A stretch of DNA of 64,000 bases from Panorpa germanica (GCA_963678705.1 OY783209.1:8122001-8186000); one strand, 5' to 3'; shown: positions 11,336 through 24,899, numbered from the stretch's first letter. The notes: a model not told the origin generated them from the letters alone. Made by a program: numbers and translations.

Positions 11336-12630
11336 CCTTTAGACACGCTTCATAACAAATGAAATCATTCATTATTTTAAAGGTTAGGTATTAGCAACAT
11401 GTGTTATTAGAATGTTAACTGGAGGATACAGGTTCAGTAGTTGTGCATTTATTTATTTAATATGTTACATTATGGCACCATGTTATGTTACTTGAGACAT
11501 ACTGAATATTTGCCGGTCAATTGTTTCGGTCTAAATGACAAAATAAGTAAATTGAATTGCTGTTTGTGCCAATACGTATGTTTAAATGTTGGAAGCAGTG
11601 TATTTTATAAGAACTATTGCTAATTCTTATAATATTACGTTATGTACTATGGTGTAATTTTCATAATTTGAGATTATTTGACCTAATTTTTAACTTTAGT
11701 TTTTTAGATGTATTTATTTTTTTCGCAACCCGGATTTACATGATAATAAAGGTAAAGGACATGACGTAAAAAGGTTTTCAATTTTTTATAGATTTTTATA
11801 ACTTTAATTATTAATAGGCTTCTACAAAAATGACTGCTTTAAATGTCTTTAACTTCTATAATATAGCGATATAATAAATTGCATATTTGAGGTCCGCATA
11901 GCCAACTTTATTTTTAATGGCTTGTGAAATCATTTTTAGAGTTTGTTTTTTTAAATTATTGATTGAAATAATGTGTAATATATGTAAATTGACAGTTTTG
12001 CATGTGAAACATCATATTTTAAATAGCCATATCTCTGTCAACTTCATGATATATATTTTTATCATTTCAACATATTCGTAGTACGAGTACATAATTTTAA
12101 TATCCTACTCTTTATTCTAAATTGAAAATATATACTTTCAATTTAAAAAGAATTACATCTGTTGAAAATAAGGAATATCTTCTGCAAATCTCCAAATAAC
12201 GCGAACAAAATCCTTTTATCACCTAGATGTTCCTATATTCTTTATCAATAGCTTACTCACCCACAAAATAAACTGATGTAATAGAAGGATATAGGCTGTC
12301 TATATCCTTTTTATATATAATCAAATTATTTTGCGTAAATAAAATGGGATTTTTATTAAAATAAGATTGGAAATTTAAAACCAGACTGTATATGATATGG
12401 ATGAATGAAAATGCTTTTAAATGAATTATACGATTGAACAAGCAAAGACAAGAATTATTAAGTAATACAAAGCGTTTTAATTTTCGTAACTGTATTTAAT
12501 AGATTAATATAATTAATTCAATAGTTGAGGCGTGTACAAAGAAATAACCACTGCAGTGAATAAAGAAGCGCCTGATCACGTGCACCTACTTTATCACCTT
12601 TAAATATTGCACAAATCTATAAGATATAAT
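11336..12630. other. Intergenic DNA with decayed AATGGGC-like sequence
   Basis: No gene recognised. Around 11880-12080 are TTGAGGTCCGCATAGCCAAC, GGCTTGTGAAATCATTTTTA, TTATTGATTGAAAT and CCATATCTCTGTCAAC. These resemble left- and right-end blocks of the AATGGGC family in altered order and with heavy divergence, suggesting very old copies. Confidence 0.45.
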
Positions 12631-12704
12631 GTTGAACCGGAGATCGAACCTAAAGACACACTAATCTCTCATCAAGTATCGATCATCCAACCCACTGTGT
12701 CGTC
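12631..12704 (-). repeat. tRNA-like SINE head
   Basis: On the minus strand it reads ACACAGTGGGTTGG (A-box-like), then about 40 bases later GGTTCGATCTCCGG (B-box). This matches the promoter of a tRNA-derived SINE. It does not fold as an intact tRNA and is not called as a functional tRNA gene. Confidence 0.6.
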
Positions 12705-12811
12705 TTTTTCTGATGTTGTTTACCAAGAGAAATGATACAGCAAGGTAAAGTAAAAATATTTGAGTTTGTTTAAATGTCAGTTAGTGATTTTGCAATATTT
12801 ATTCAATGGCG

Positions 12812-12975
12812 CTATATTTTCTGGGTATTGTGTTATTTCGCTCCTTCATTAGGTGGTATAGTTTACAAACTATATGCCATAATATGGTACCTAGACACCA
12901 TAAAAACTATCAAAATTAGTGAAGAGTGAGTAGTGGAAGAATAGGTTTCAGAAGAAGGCGACCGTTAAATAAAAT
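12812..12975 (+). repeat. SINE body, plus orientation
   Basis: TATATTTTCTGGG is followed by GGTGGTATAG, GACACCATAAA and GCGACCGTTAAATAAAATAT. These match, in order, the body and tail of the SINE at 33810-34044 with moderate divergence. Confidence 0.6.
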
Positions 12976-14096
12976 ATATAGTAATTTTTACTGCATATTC
13001 AATTTTATTTTGGTGTGTTAAACTAATGACTTATCGAAGACGCAAACCAAATTTTATGATTTGGTTTCGGTTTTCGTTGCAGATTTTGATTTCAATATTA
13101 TATAGCCTCATAAATTTAAGAATTGTCAAGAAAATTCATTGAATTGTACTTGATTATTTCCTATAGAATATTCTATGCATATAATACACAAAAAGTTTAA
13201 TAATAAAACATTTTATTAACTTATTGAAACAACATTTTGTATATGTACTTAAGAAAATAAAACAACATAATTATGTATTATAAATATTTAACAAAAATAT
13301 TTAGAATAATTTAATTTTTAATATATATTATATAGAAATATGTTAACAACTGCTAAAATATATTTATAATGTGCAAGGTACATTAGTTACTCTATATCTA
13401 AAACATTGCAGATATGTATAATTATCATAGTTACGTAAGATGTTACATAAAACGATTTAGTATAAAGTTTACATAATAAATAATTTTATTTAAGTTAATA
13501 ATAAGATTATTTCAAGTTAATTTATTTTGTAAAAGTTGTAAGTGTTTATTCGATTTTTAAAAAATTCAGTTTCTTATTGTGTGTTTGCATTTAAAAAATA
13601 TAAGTGAAATATAGAAAGTGTGCAGTTAGTTTTCTACTTAAAATAGTTAGGAATACATATAATTAACATACTGAATAGGGATAGTACTTAAAGAACAGTT
13701 TGCAGTTATCACAAAAGTTAGTTAAAAAAAATAGCAGTAAATAGGTGAATCGGCCGAACGATTTACTGTTACTTCTCTTTAACTAACCGTGTCAAGTAAC
13801 TTATGCGATAACTAGGAGTTCAGTAACCGACTTATCGTACTACACTAAATTTTATTTTAAAGTTGGTAACTTTAATAGAAATACTTTCAGCTTGAATATG
13901 TTCAAAATGTATAAACTTTTCTTTTCTATTACATATATTCGTTTTAGTATTATAATAACATATATACAAATAGGTACTTCATTTTTTAATTAATATACAT
14001 AGTAAATTAGGAATTCTGGCACTTTAATAATATCTTGTCCAGTCTTGTATTCAATACACGTTACAATATAAGTAGCTACAATTACCAGTAACAGTA
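12976..14096. other. Very AT-rich gene-free DNA downstream of aralar
   Basis: Runs of A and T with no exon-like open frame. Part may belong to a long aralar 3' UTR, but a nearer polyadenylation signal exists at 14401-14406. Confidence 0.45.
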
Positions 14097-14334
14097 ATTG
14101 TAAACGGTTCTCCTCCTTATCTAATATTTAATTTTGTCTAGCTAGAATAAGAAATAAATTTTACTAGAATTAGAACAGCAATCTTTCTTATTTAGATGAA
14201 AATAAAGATATTCAGTTGTAAAGAATCTATTTATATCTAAAAATAAAATCTATCAAAATATACATTATAGCTTATATAAAATTAAAAAACTTAATATTTA
14301 ATCAAGAATTTTATAACTAGAAAGATATATTTCT
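14097..14334. repeat. Source-side copy of a 238 bp duplication, 3' of aralar
   Basis: This segment reappears without gaps at 24897-25134 with four mismatches. Here it lies in the 3' flank or distal 3' UTR of aralar and has no transposon ends beside it. That suggests, without proving it, that this is the original location. Confidence 0.9.
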
Positions 14335-14400
14335 CTATTGTCTTTTCAAGAGTTTTATGCAGTTTAGCAATCTATAAACTTTCTTATTCTTTCAATGATA

Positions 14401-14406
14401 TTTATT
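14401..14406 (-). terminator. Proximal polyadenylation signal of aralar
   Basis: AATAAA on the minus strand begins 13 bases after the aralar stop codon. It would give a very short 3' UTR, so a more distal signal may also be used. Confidence 0.4.
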
Positions 14407-14418
14407 GCAGAAAGTACA

Positions 14419-17400
14419 CTACTTCGTTATTGATGATGCAAAACGTGGTAAACATAAACCAAATTTGGTTTCAATCCCATCTAACACTGGTAACGCAGCC
14501 TGGAAACCACCAATATGATGAGGAGCAGGTAAACGCTCATCAACTTTCTTTTCAATAAGTTGTTCAGATCCAGCAGGCCGTCTATTATAAAAAAAATTAA
14601 TTGTTAAATTTCATCTAATAATTTAATTTTTAATTTCAAGGTATAAACTTACGATCCGCCAAAATCGATATAGAACATTCTTTGTAATATTTCGTATGTC
14701 ATTAACGTGACTCCGAATTGTGGCGATGATCTACAAACTCTGGCTAGTGTTCCCTTCCAAAATGCTCTGGCACCTTCCTCCACATATATTTTTTTTGCGG
14801 CATCCAAAACACCTGTGTAAGAGGTTTGGCCTTGTCGCGCAACAACCTGAAGACGCGTTTTAATAACATCTGCAGGTGTCACTAAAGCTGCAGCTGGTAC
14901 ACCTGATATAATACCAGCAGCTAGGAGTGTTAGAGGATGATTATAACTGAAAATGAAAATAATAAACACAAATTTAAGTAATTTATTGAAAAAATATTCC
15001 CGATTTTAGTTTTAAACACAATTTTTTTTTTTGCAAGTTAAATATATTTTTCATAATCAAAGTGGTCTAAGATTATAACAATTTTTATTTTCATTGATAA
15101 AATAAACTAAAAAAATATATATATGTTCAAAATTTTTTAATACACGCGTCATTTACTTAAAATCTTTTTCATAAATTTTAAAAATTAAAAATGTTAATTT
15201 ATTAAATTATGTCCTACCCTTGTTCATCAGCAAATGCGGCTTTTGTGTGAGCATACGTCGGGAAATAGATAGCACTAAAGGGCATATCACGGAGTAAGCA
15301 AGCGCGGAAACCTTTATATAGACCAAGGAAGCCTAAGTCGCGTACAACGGATAACGCGCTTATCTTACGGCCTCCATCTGCGAGCTCACCAGCAACCTAG
15401 TACGTGAGTAATAATAATTTAAGATAATCAAATTGCGATAAAAATGTCCTCGTGTAAATATCACTTATATAATCTTTCAAGAACTTAAAATACTCACTTG
15501 CAACCTGATTTTAACAATCTCCAATGGATTTGTAAATACAACTTGAGAAGCGCCTGCCTAAAAATGTTATTTTTTTTTTTAAAAAAGTATAACTTTTACT
15601 ATTTTAATGTATTTTTCGGAAACTTACAGCAGCGCCAGATAATATTTCTGCATACATGGGAATATTTCCATGTATGTCCATGAACTTGTCTCGGACTAAA
15701 TCATTTACTGTAAGTTTGATGGCCTTTTCAGGAGCAACACCAATAAGCTGGGGTACTAATCCTCTATATAATCCTGAAAATCCTTCATGCCGTAAAACCT
15801 AAAATAATAAATTAAAGAATTAACGAGTCAATAGACCACGATTGCTAAATAGTACAAGGTGTAAAATAGTATGTCACCTTTTTGCAACAATCTAAGGAAT
15901 TTCTATATGCCACTTCACCTATAAATGACCCCGCTCGTTGATTTTGCATTCTCGTTTTTACCAAATCGATTGGATATACCGCTGTAGCTCCAACAGCTAA
16001 ACAATAAATACAAAGTTGTAAAAAACCATGTACTTTGAATGTTATTAATTATTTTCAGGTAAATACCTCCAGCAATAGAGCCCAGAGTGAATCTATAACC
16101 ACTTTCAAGCACTTGCATGATAACTCCTCTATCTTCAGGATTTGTCACAGCCTTTATTTCAGCCAGTCGTTTTGTTATGTTTTTAATATAATGTTCGGGA
16201 GCTATTGCATTCAGGTCGTTATAAATTATTCGCCTGTAAGTATTTAAAACAATATTTTTTTTATTTTATTTCCAACATACTTATAATCTAGTTACAACTT
16301 TTAATTTCCGCAACCTTGTCTCAGACTTTCTATATCTCCACCACTTCCTTGCAGCATGTATTATATAATAATATTTACTGTTACAAATAAAACTCAATTA
16401 ATGATTGTATATTATTATAATTTAATTTTAACACACCCTGACTGACGTTGCATTCCAGCTAATTGATAAAGAATATCAACTTCCAGCGGTGTGATTTGAC
16501 TCATGCACTGTGCCGAATGCAGCAACTCTTCCTTTGACACCGGCTGTTGCCGTCCTCCAGAAGAAGCATGCAGGTACACTCTTTTTATAAGTTCCATATT
16601 GTTTAACAAAGAGTTAAAAGCCATAAAGTATGGAAAACTAACACGATGGCCGCCTGTTATCTAAATAATAAAATAATGTTTAAAAGAAAATCTGATATTA
16701 CTTAGATGTAAATTTTGAGGAAGACAGTTAAACTTACTGCAACTAAATTTTCTCGCACATGTTTTGTTAGTAAATGACTTTTAATGCTGAGCATAATTTC
16801 CTGAAATAATTACAATAAAATTAGACTATTACAATATATAATAAATTTACACCTTGGTTTTTAAAAACAGACCTGAAAGTCAAGAGATGTTATGAATCCT
16901 GTACCATCTTTGTCTTTTTTTCTAAAGGCTTCCATTGCGTATTCTTCATGAAAGTCATGCAGAAATTGACTAAACTCGGCGTAGTTTATTAACCTTTTCT
17001 TTTCCTACATAAAACATGTTAAATAAATGTAAATCAAAGTATATACATATTATACTTTATGTATATTATCTGTTGTTATTCAGAGAACAAACCTTTCCAA
17101 AATAAAGTTGTACAAATCCGCCATCCATATCAAATGGTATTCTAGAATGTAGTACAGTTTTTCGCATAACAGTGGCAAATTCATCTAAAAATTTCAGAAA
17201 ATAATGATTGAACATATTACATATAATGACGCCACGAAAAATATTTGAAACGTACCGAACGCAATCGCTCCATTACTATTACTATCAAACAATTGGAACG
17301 CGGTTTTATAAAGTGCATCCGGTGCACAAAGCAATCCTTCGAAAGCTTGGAATTCGGAAAAGGATATAAGTCCATCTTTAGTCGTATCAACAATTGAAGC

Positions 17401-17752
17401 AATTAATCTAACAGATTCCACGTTATAATTCTTTTCAGGAAATAATCCTAAATATCCTCGAACATAATCTTCACTTGTCATATACAATTCATCGCCTTTT
17501 TTATGGGTGGCATATTTTTCAAAGATTTCCTTTAGTTTTTCTGTTGATGCTCTTCTTAAATGAGCAGGACCCTGAAACAAATTAAGAAGCATAGTGAATA
17601 TATGTATATGAAAAGTCCTTCAAATCTAAATGATGTGACCTTATTTTATATAAAATATGTTAACTTTAGAAGAATTCTTGGGATGTTTTTTTTAAAAATG
17701 GAATATTTTTGCACGTGCTACTGACCTCTATTTTACCTATTCTATCAGGCAT
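14419..17752 (-). CDS. aralar1: Mitochondrial Ca2+-binding aspartate/glutamate carrier (Aralar, SLC25A12/13)
   Basis: Thirteen minus-strand exons: 17726-17752, 17256-17571, 17093-17184, 16873-17004, 16738-16800, 16437-16660, 16067-16233, 15878-15996, 15628-15798, 15498-15557, 15218-15396, 14653-14946 and 14419-14581. Phases join throughout to give 668 aa. The N-terminal regulatory half has EF-hand loops at 71-82 ([12 protein letters not shown]), 105-116 and 176-187 ([12 protein letters not shown]). The C-terminal half has three mitochondrial-carrier repeats with signatures PIDLVK (349-354), PLEIVK (448-453) and PADVIK (541-546). The family exchanges matrix aspartate for cytosolic glutamate plus a proton across the inner membrane, feeds the malate-aspartate shuttle and is stimulated by cytosolic Ca2+. 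Length matches the family. Nine of the twelve introns are 70-101 bp; the others are 154, 203 and 271 bp. This start (MPDRIGKIE) is one of two possible first exons. Confidence 0.96.
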
Positions 17753-18423
17753 GTTTAGCACAGCACTTGTACAAATAAAGTAAATTATTTTTAACGACAA
17801 TTGTTACTTCTAATTATATTTACTACATAACTTTTCCATAATTATGCGATGTTTACACATTTCATTTATATATTGATGACGCAAGTGATAAGATTTAAAT
17901 AAATTAAAAATATTTATCTTATTTCAAACCGATTTATGTAGTAAAACTATATATTCACTATTATAATTATCAATATGATATAAATATATATAACTTCAAG
18001 TAAACATTAAATCTCAATCAATTTAAGTTCAAATTTAAAAATAAATTCGAGTACTGTCGGTATACGTCGGACGCGAAAATAGGTTTGCAAAGTCTTTCGA
18101 CACATGTGTCCCCAGAACTAATTGAATAGTTTTCTGTTGACTTCCACCTAGCTAAGCCACTATTTATCGATAATAAATATTATGTAATTCATAAAAATGT
18201 GTGAGATATGGTGAAAAACAAAAGACCGAAGTCCTTGATAAGGCGTTATATAAAACAGCTAAGGGCTAAATTATGAAGAGTACACTCACGTATATGTACA
18301 TGGTTTAAATTGTTCAACTTCCGAAACAAATAGTGAATGAATCATATTGTAAGTTATATAAAAAAAATTAAAATACATATGTATATATTGTAATATATAT
18401 ATAAAACTGATATATACACCTAC

Positions 18424-18477
18424 CTCCTGGCATTCTGCCCTAGTTATAAAGGTTTCCACAACTTTAATCAAAGACAT
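18424..18477 (-). CDS. aralar1: Alternative first coding exon of aralar
   Basis: The minus strand encodes an 18-codon ATG-initiated segment, MSLIKVVETFITRAECQE, ending in phase 0 at GAG/GTAGGT. Exon 2 (17571 downward) also starts in phase 0, so this exon could replace MPDRIGKIE and change only the N-terminus. It lies about 0.7 kb upstream of the other start. Alternative promoters for this gene are plausible, but transcript data are needed to say which is used. Confidence 0.55.
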
Positions 18478-18599
18478 TTTCAATGATGTGACTGACCTAG
18501 ACGTGATCTTTAACTTTTTTATAAATACTGTCCTTGTTGTGTTGTCACTGATAACTGATAAGCCAAGAAGCAAACAAGCACTCTTACATGATTCCTTTT

Positions 18600-20463
18600 T
18601 ATTAAAAAAACGGATTTTGATTACTGTTCGTTACTATATTATTATGTAATTAATTTGATGTTTTCTGAAATTCTACCTGTCCTGTGATTAGTGCAGTACG
18701 TACAATCCACTATTATCAAGGTCATAAATATGAAATTACACATACCAGATTCATATGCATATACAAAAAATATATCACGTTCTAACTGAGTGTCACATTA
18801 CAATCCTCAAGCATGCATTTTTTTTAAAATTGTTTATATTTACAATAAACAAACCACACTATTTCAATCAAATCAAAAAGTGGAAGGTATAAATAATATA
18901 AAACTATTAACTGCACTTGTTCAACCTTTATTACATGATTGATGTTTTATACAATTTTCTAATTAACTTTAATTAGTTTTTAAATTATTTTTTTACTTAG
19001 TATTTTGAGGTTAAATTGTACAGTTGTACGAGTGACATCAGCAACCACATTGCTTTGACAGCTACTTGTTAAAACTCTTTTAGACTTAGTGTGTTTCTAA
19101 ACTGAATTAGCTAATATTTAAACTTAACTTTAAAAGTTCCCTAGTTAATTATTTATGATATATCTTATGAAGATATAATTCAATTAAACAAATAATTAAT
19201 AACATTATTAATGTATAAATAAGAAAATTCTTACTCAATTCTTATAAATAAAATTAATACCGACATCTACTGTGTAAATATGGAAGTGATCTAGCTAATC
19301 ATCCCCAAAAAGCAAGGGTTGTATAATAAAAATTAAAATAAAATAATTTTTTTCGTATTACGATACTTTTAATAATACTTCAGTATAAATTATATATATA
19401 AATAATATGATATTTATATTTTAGTCGTATCATGATTTACGTTAATGATAATATCGAGGTCTGTATTATCTGCTGCCGGTAATAATTATCATTACAAAGA
19501 AAATCTTAATGTTCTTTTATTTATTATTGTTTTAATAGCCTATATATTTTAATGATCTGCTAAATATAATGAGCTATTAGTTTTTTAAATATGCTACAGA
19601 TAACATAATGCAATAAGCAGATAATGATAATAATTCCTATCGTTAAATATATAATTCCAATTAATGTTTCTTTTGCACATCATCAACATATTTCACAGGT
19701 GTTTTGTTTACTAATATTTACATTTTTATATATCATAAACAATTATATACTTGGTGTTAGTGTTTTGCCAATCGCACATCATCGACTTTTATGTGATTGT
19801 CATTTCACAACTGCTTTCAGATTCAGTTTGTCGAATACGCGCTTGCTGCGCGCATCTAGCTGAGGCGCGTTTTCAAACTCAAATATTTTTATAAAGTAAA
19901 TTACTTCTAAAATATATTTATTGTTTTTTATAATTTAATAGTGGTGACATATAAATAAGCAGGAGGATTATTATAACCAAACAATTCAGGTAAATGTTTA
20001 TGTTATTTGTTTGTTTATTATTTATTATTTATCTTTTCTAAATACCAGGAAATAATTAATAAAGTTGTTTTATATGAACATTAATGAAAAATTCAGTTAA
20101 CCGGTTTTTTAACATTTGCATAATTTATATTTGATTGTTACTAGGACTATACCAAGTATGCAATTTTTTTTCTGTACTTACTTTTTTTTCGTTCCATCGC
20201 TATATTTTTAACTCTCTAAAAAGCATAAAATGTTTAGTAAAAGAAATTGTGGAATATTTTATAAGAATATAACAAAAACTTGAAGCACTAAAAATTGAGG
20301 TTAAATTTTTGTTTTTCGGAAATCGAATTTTAGATAAAATGTGACGTTACAAAGTTTGTGACTTCTCCCTCTTCCTTGTCACGTCTTGTCAAACTTTAGG
20401 GACTCACAATTTTCGTGTAATGTAATTAATATATATAGTTTTATGTATTTGACATTTTATATA
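18600..20463. other. Gene-free AT-rich DNA upstream of aralar
   Basis: No splice-bounded coding frame seen. Around 19820-19872 is a short GC-richer patch (GCGCTTGCTGCGCGC) of unknown meaning. Confidence 0.45.
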
Positions 20464-21311
20464 CCCAGTAAACAATTTGGTGAAGTGCCCTATTTGGTGA
20501 AGTTCGAGTCACTCGTACAATTCTATTCTAACGCTTTACAAGTTCTCTACCTGTCACAGATTTTGTGTTAGTTTTTCATAATAATATTCTTTCTTTTTCC
20601 AACATCATTCATTAAGTATTTCTGTTTCTTTCCCACATGGGTATATTTTTTTTAAGTTCACTTTCATCTCATTTATTCCAAAGTGAGAGAGAAACGAGAT
20701 GCGGTTAGAGAAGTAAAATATATTTTTCACCGTTATACTTGTATACTTGTAAAGTATTTCGTTCAGGACAGTATGTTTAAAGTATATGCTATGCTTTTTC
20801 AACAAATATTTCTTTAATGGTAATAGACAGACACTATCTCCCTCAATCCCCGAATATAATGTATATAAACGAAGATAGAATCTAGCGATGGTAAGACAGA
20901 GGTATTAAACCTAACGCAGACCTGCCGATCGTGGATTTTTGAATCACCAAAACAATGTAAAAAACTCATATAACGAGTATTGTTGAAGATGAATAATATT
21001 CATTAAAAAAATCACGATCCGTACTAAAGATTACATCTATTTATTTCTTTATTTAAATATTTATATTTTGCAGACTCTAAAAAGTAGAATTCCATTAAGT
21101 TTTATACCCCTGCTAGTGTCAAGTTTATAACTCCGGTCATAAATCATAAACCGACTTTGCTTTTAATTCAGCAGTGAACCGTCGTTGCGATCTCTGTAGC
21201 TCATAAAAAGGGCCTTTCCTATGAACGACTGAATAGAAAACGAACGCCAGACAAAAAACTCATGATATGTAACAGAAATTAAGTAGAATTTACTCCAAAA
21301 TGTTTACTGGG
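20464..21311. mobile_element. CCCAGTAAACA-ended DNA element, copy 1
   Basis: The 848 bp unit starts CCCAGTAAACA and ends TGTTTACTGGG, an 11 bp perfect inverted repeat, and is flanked by ATATA on both sides. It aligns along its length with 39328-40105. No transposase is encoded. Superfamily unresolved. Confidence 0.85.
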
Positions 21312-22716
21312 ATATAACTAAATAGAAATAGAAATGGGTATATAACGAAAAAGAAGGCTGACTTAGGCAAGTGTTTTTCGGACTTGATATTTTTTCTCAT
21401 TAAAAAGCAATGGACATTAAAAATCAATATTTAAAAATTATGGAAGTAGTGTCACTAAAACCACTGTAACTTGCAAACGAATTGTAGGAAATTTATGAAA
21501 TTTTGACACATATCGTTTGAAGGATGAAGGTATTATCTAAAAATATGGATGTGTTAATAGTGCTGCCATCTATATATCATCCTTTGACTTATAAATTTCT
21601 ACAAAATTTGACTGTACGACGGTATAAATAAACAGGTCTATTATGTCTGGAATAATCTGCACGTGCTCTTTTCTAATCTATCTTCTTGGAATTGCGATGG
21701 CTATCTTTGTACTTTGTACAAATCGTATGAATACATATCAAATATATTGTAATTAAATATTTTGAACATTGACTTTTATCACACTTTCTATAAAAACAAA
21801 TTAAAAATATAATTGAATTTTGATATCTCAGAATTATTTATTATTACGTTGCAAAATTTTTGTCATAAAATATAAGAAAAGTTGTTTGTAATATTTGTAA
21901 ATAATATATATTAGTTTTACAAGTATAACAAATTTTTAAAACAACGGAAAACAGCCTTATTACCTTGCACTAATACTACTCTATATAAATAAACTAATTT
22001 GAACTATATATAAATAAAAATAATGTCAGATTGTAAAAGTAAGGTTTAATTAACCCAGGTTTCATTTTAGTCCGAGTCGAATATAACTGCAGCTTAACTC
22101 AACAAAGTAAGTGGCGCTTTTTCAATAGTCAGTTAACTGTGGTTTATTATAAACTTTACTTTTGTTTCTCAAATTTTTTATGTTTGTAGTTAAACATAAC
22201 TGTAGTTTTACCTGAGCTACATTTTTAGGTTAGGTTTTGGAAGCCATTTTTTAAGTTAAACTTCAGTTATGCTGTAGCTGCAGTTTTAACTGAAAACGGT
22301 CCTTATTATTATGCACTAGTTACGGGACACCCTGTATATGATCATTTAAAGCAATTATATCTTCCTTTCTTGTTATAGCATACCATATAATTTTTTATAG
22401 TAAAATACATTTCTATATTAATAAAAATGTGTGAATTATGTAATAATTATTATAATTAGTAGTATTAAATTACTTTTAATTGTAAAATCTGTTTAGTGCT
22501 TTGTATACATTAATAATTAGTAACTAATTTTTAATTTACACATTTAATACACATTAATATAAAATCAAAATAGAATAATTAATTATGATCTGGGGCCCGT
22601 ATTCCTGAGTCTTGGGAACAGTGATCGTGATCGAACAGATCTGATTTATATGAGTGAAACATTTTACGCTCCCTCCCTTAAAAAGTGGAAAAGTGGATGG
22701 AACGAAGAGAAATTGA
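21312..22716. other. Gene-free DNA with a small dispersed repeat
   Basis: At about 21460-21540 the text AATTTTGACACATATCGTTTG matches, on the opposite strand, 28215-28310. Around 22322 is GGGACACCCTGTATATGATC, a common insect transposon-end motif. No gene recognised. Confidence 0.45.
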
Positions 22717-22901
22717 TTTGAACTGTCAAAATGTATATTACTAACGATGCATACGCACCAACTAAATTAACTAAACTTAATTCAAAACACAAATGTGAAA
22801 AGGAATGCTTAAACGAAAACCTGAAATCTAGATTACAATATTAAATAAAAACAGTAAATTAAATATCAAAACAGTGAGTGGGAATGAGGCTTTAAGAATA
22901 A
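22717..22901 (-). mobile_element. CATTCCCACTCACTG-ended MITE, truncated copy
   Basis: AACTGTCAAAATGTATATTACTAACG through CAGTGAGTGGGAATGAGGCTTT matches one end of the elements at 31291-31790 (reverse strand) and 33727-34476 (same strand). The other half is missing. Confidence 0.85.
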
Positions 22902-23367
22902 CTGATAAATCCCGCAGTTTCAGAATTTTTTATCGTTTAGTATCCAAGAATCTCTTTACAATTTTTTCTAAGATCTTGACGCCTCTCAACAGGTGTCCCT
23001 TTTACCTAAACCCTGAACCGTCTCTGTACTAAGAGAACATGCTAATAGAGTCAATTTATTTAATTCTTTCAATTGTATAACTCAGAGGGATTGAACGTAT
23101 TACGAGCAACATTGTTACTTGTTTTATATAACCGTAGTACAGGGTCGTTTTATTTACAGAATACTGATTGTTAATACAGGGTGTTATAGAATAAAAATAC
23201 TAAATTTTGAAAAGTAATACTATTATTAATTTGAACAAAAAAATTACCTTTTTCTAAGTCACGGGAAATTTTTGTTTGTACAAAATAAAAATTTGTAGAA
23301 CATCAGAATTTCTAAAATTATAAAAATAAGAACAAAAATATGTTATCTTTTAATAAAAATATAGACG

Positions 23368-23530
23368 TTGCAGTGGGTGAGAGCGTTGATGTTTAACATT
23401 GACTGCTGTGTATTCGTGTTCGGTTCTAGTACACAGTTATATTTTCTGGGTTTGGTTATTATCAATTTAAATTGATTCTGATCATGTAAATCATTAACTT
23501 ATCAGGCAGCGGTGTAGTGAATCACAATTT
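23368..23530 (+). repeat. tRNA-derived SINE with full head
   Basis: GCAGTGGGTGAGAGCG (A-box-like) is followed by TGTTCGGTTCTAG (B-box-like), then TATATTTTCTGGGTTTGGTTA and CAGGCAGCGGTGTAG. This is the same order as the SINE at 33810-34044, but with the A-box part preserved. Confidence 0.65.
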
Positions 23531-24259
23531 TTAGTACGTAGAATGTGGTTTACGTTAATAAGGGTGCCTAATTTTTACATGCACGATTTCCTCAAATTTA
23601 TAAAAAAAAAATGAATTTGTTATTTGGATTATTGAATTTGTTTCAGATACTCGTAGCTAAACTAAAATATGAAATCACACATGATAGCTTCACTAGCTGA
23701 TTTAGATGACAATGATAATGACAGACTGTGTCACAGATTTAGAAAGGTAAGAAGGTTGTGAAAGCGTGTGTGAAAAGCGTCTGCTGTTTAAATCCGATGT
23801 ATGTATCTCGAAAACCGTAACACTTTGCATGGTAGCATGTAATATTAAATTTGTATCATTTGACCTACATCATTCATATGTTGTACATTTTAAAGTCGTT
23901 TTTGCTTGTTGTTAATACGTGTAAGTATGAATCAACGCTGTTAGATAAAAAATACGATGAATTATTCAATAAAAACATTTCAGATTACTTAAAAACTTAA
24001 AAAAGTTCCACTTTTTTTATTAAATCATTAAACATCATCAAAACATGATTACCGTTGTAAAAAATACCGTTATATAAATTTAGTAATACGGTTTATTTAT
24101 ATAATAAGTATATAAGACTAAAATCTATACGGCATTAAAATTTACATCAAAATTGGTTACATTTCTTACTATAAAATTTAAAAAATTATATAATTTTGCT
24201 ACAGTAATAAAATGTGCGATTTAAAGGAACAACTGTAGTAAATTGCCAAATTCAGCACA
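23531..24259. other. No gene recognised
   Basis: AT-rich DNA without recognised repeats or exon-like frames. Confidence 0.4.
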
Positions 24260-24899
24260 AATGGGCTTGGGTCCTCATTTTTTAGTGGTCGATTTTTCAA
24301 TTGTTGATTGAAATTGATGATAATAAATGTGTATTGGCGTATCTATTTGGTTAAATATCTAAATATTGACGGAGATATAGCAATTAAAAGTTTGAATTGT
24401 AGTTTTAGCGCTAGAAATGGTCGGCCATATTTGTATGACGTGAAATGCATTTTAACGTCAATTATTTGTTGAGTAGGTCAGTGCTGTGGTAATGTTCTGC
24501 AGATGTTGGTCTTTCAAATAATCAAGTCAAATCAAAGAATAATAAGTTTTTATTTTATTTAACCCTGCTAAGGCAGACATAATATTGAAATTTTAGTGTT
24601 CCTTGAAATTGCTATAAATAATATTTGATATTTTGATATATAAATACATATAGCAGAGATTTATGAGCTGTAAGGTTGGTAACCTTACACAAGGATTGTG
24701 ATGTCACATGCACTTGGAATGTGTACAACGTTGAATCCCTTTAAAAATTAAAGAGACAAAATGACTTTTTTAATTGTTAATATCTCTTAACATATAAGGA
24801 GTTATTAAAAAATAATTGAACATTTCTGGTTCTAGTAACCCACTTTATCAATATATAGTACACTTTTATAGAAATTAAGACATAGGACACAAGCCCATT
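24260..24899 (-). mobile_element. AATGGGC-family element beside a captured gene-flank segment
   Basis: A complete reverse-orientation copy with termini AATGGGCTTGGGTCCTCATT and ACACAAGCCCATT. It ends exactly where the 238 bp copy of the aralar 3' flank begins; the two share the bases ATT. Confidence 0.93.

Noticed and set aside
12631-12704. Possible tRNA gene
   Set aside because: A- and B-box-like motifs are present, but the cloverleaf does not close and the sequence continues into SINE-like DNA. SINE head preferred.
22316-23190. CACCCTGTATA at 22326 and TACAGGGTG at 23175 as ends of one element
   Set aside because: The motifs point outward instead of bounding a unit, and nothing between them matches another repeat. 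They are probably ends of separate decayed elements; a similar motif lies near 48140.
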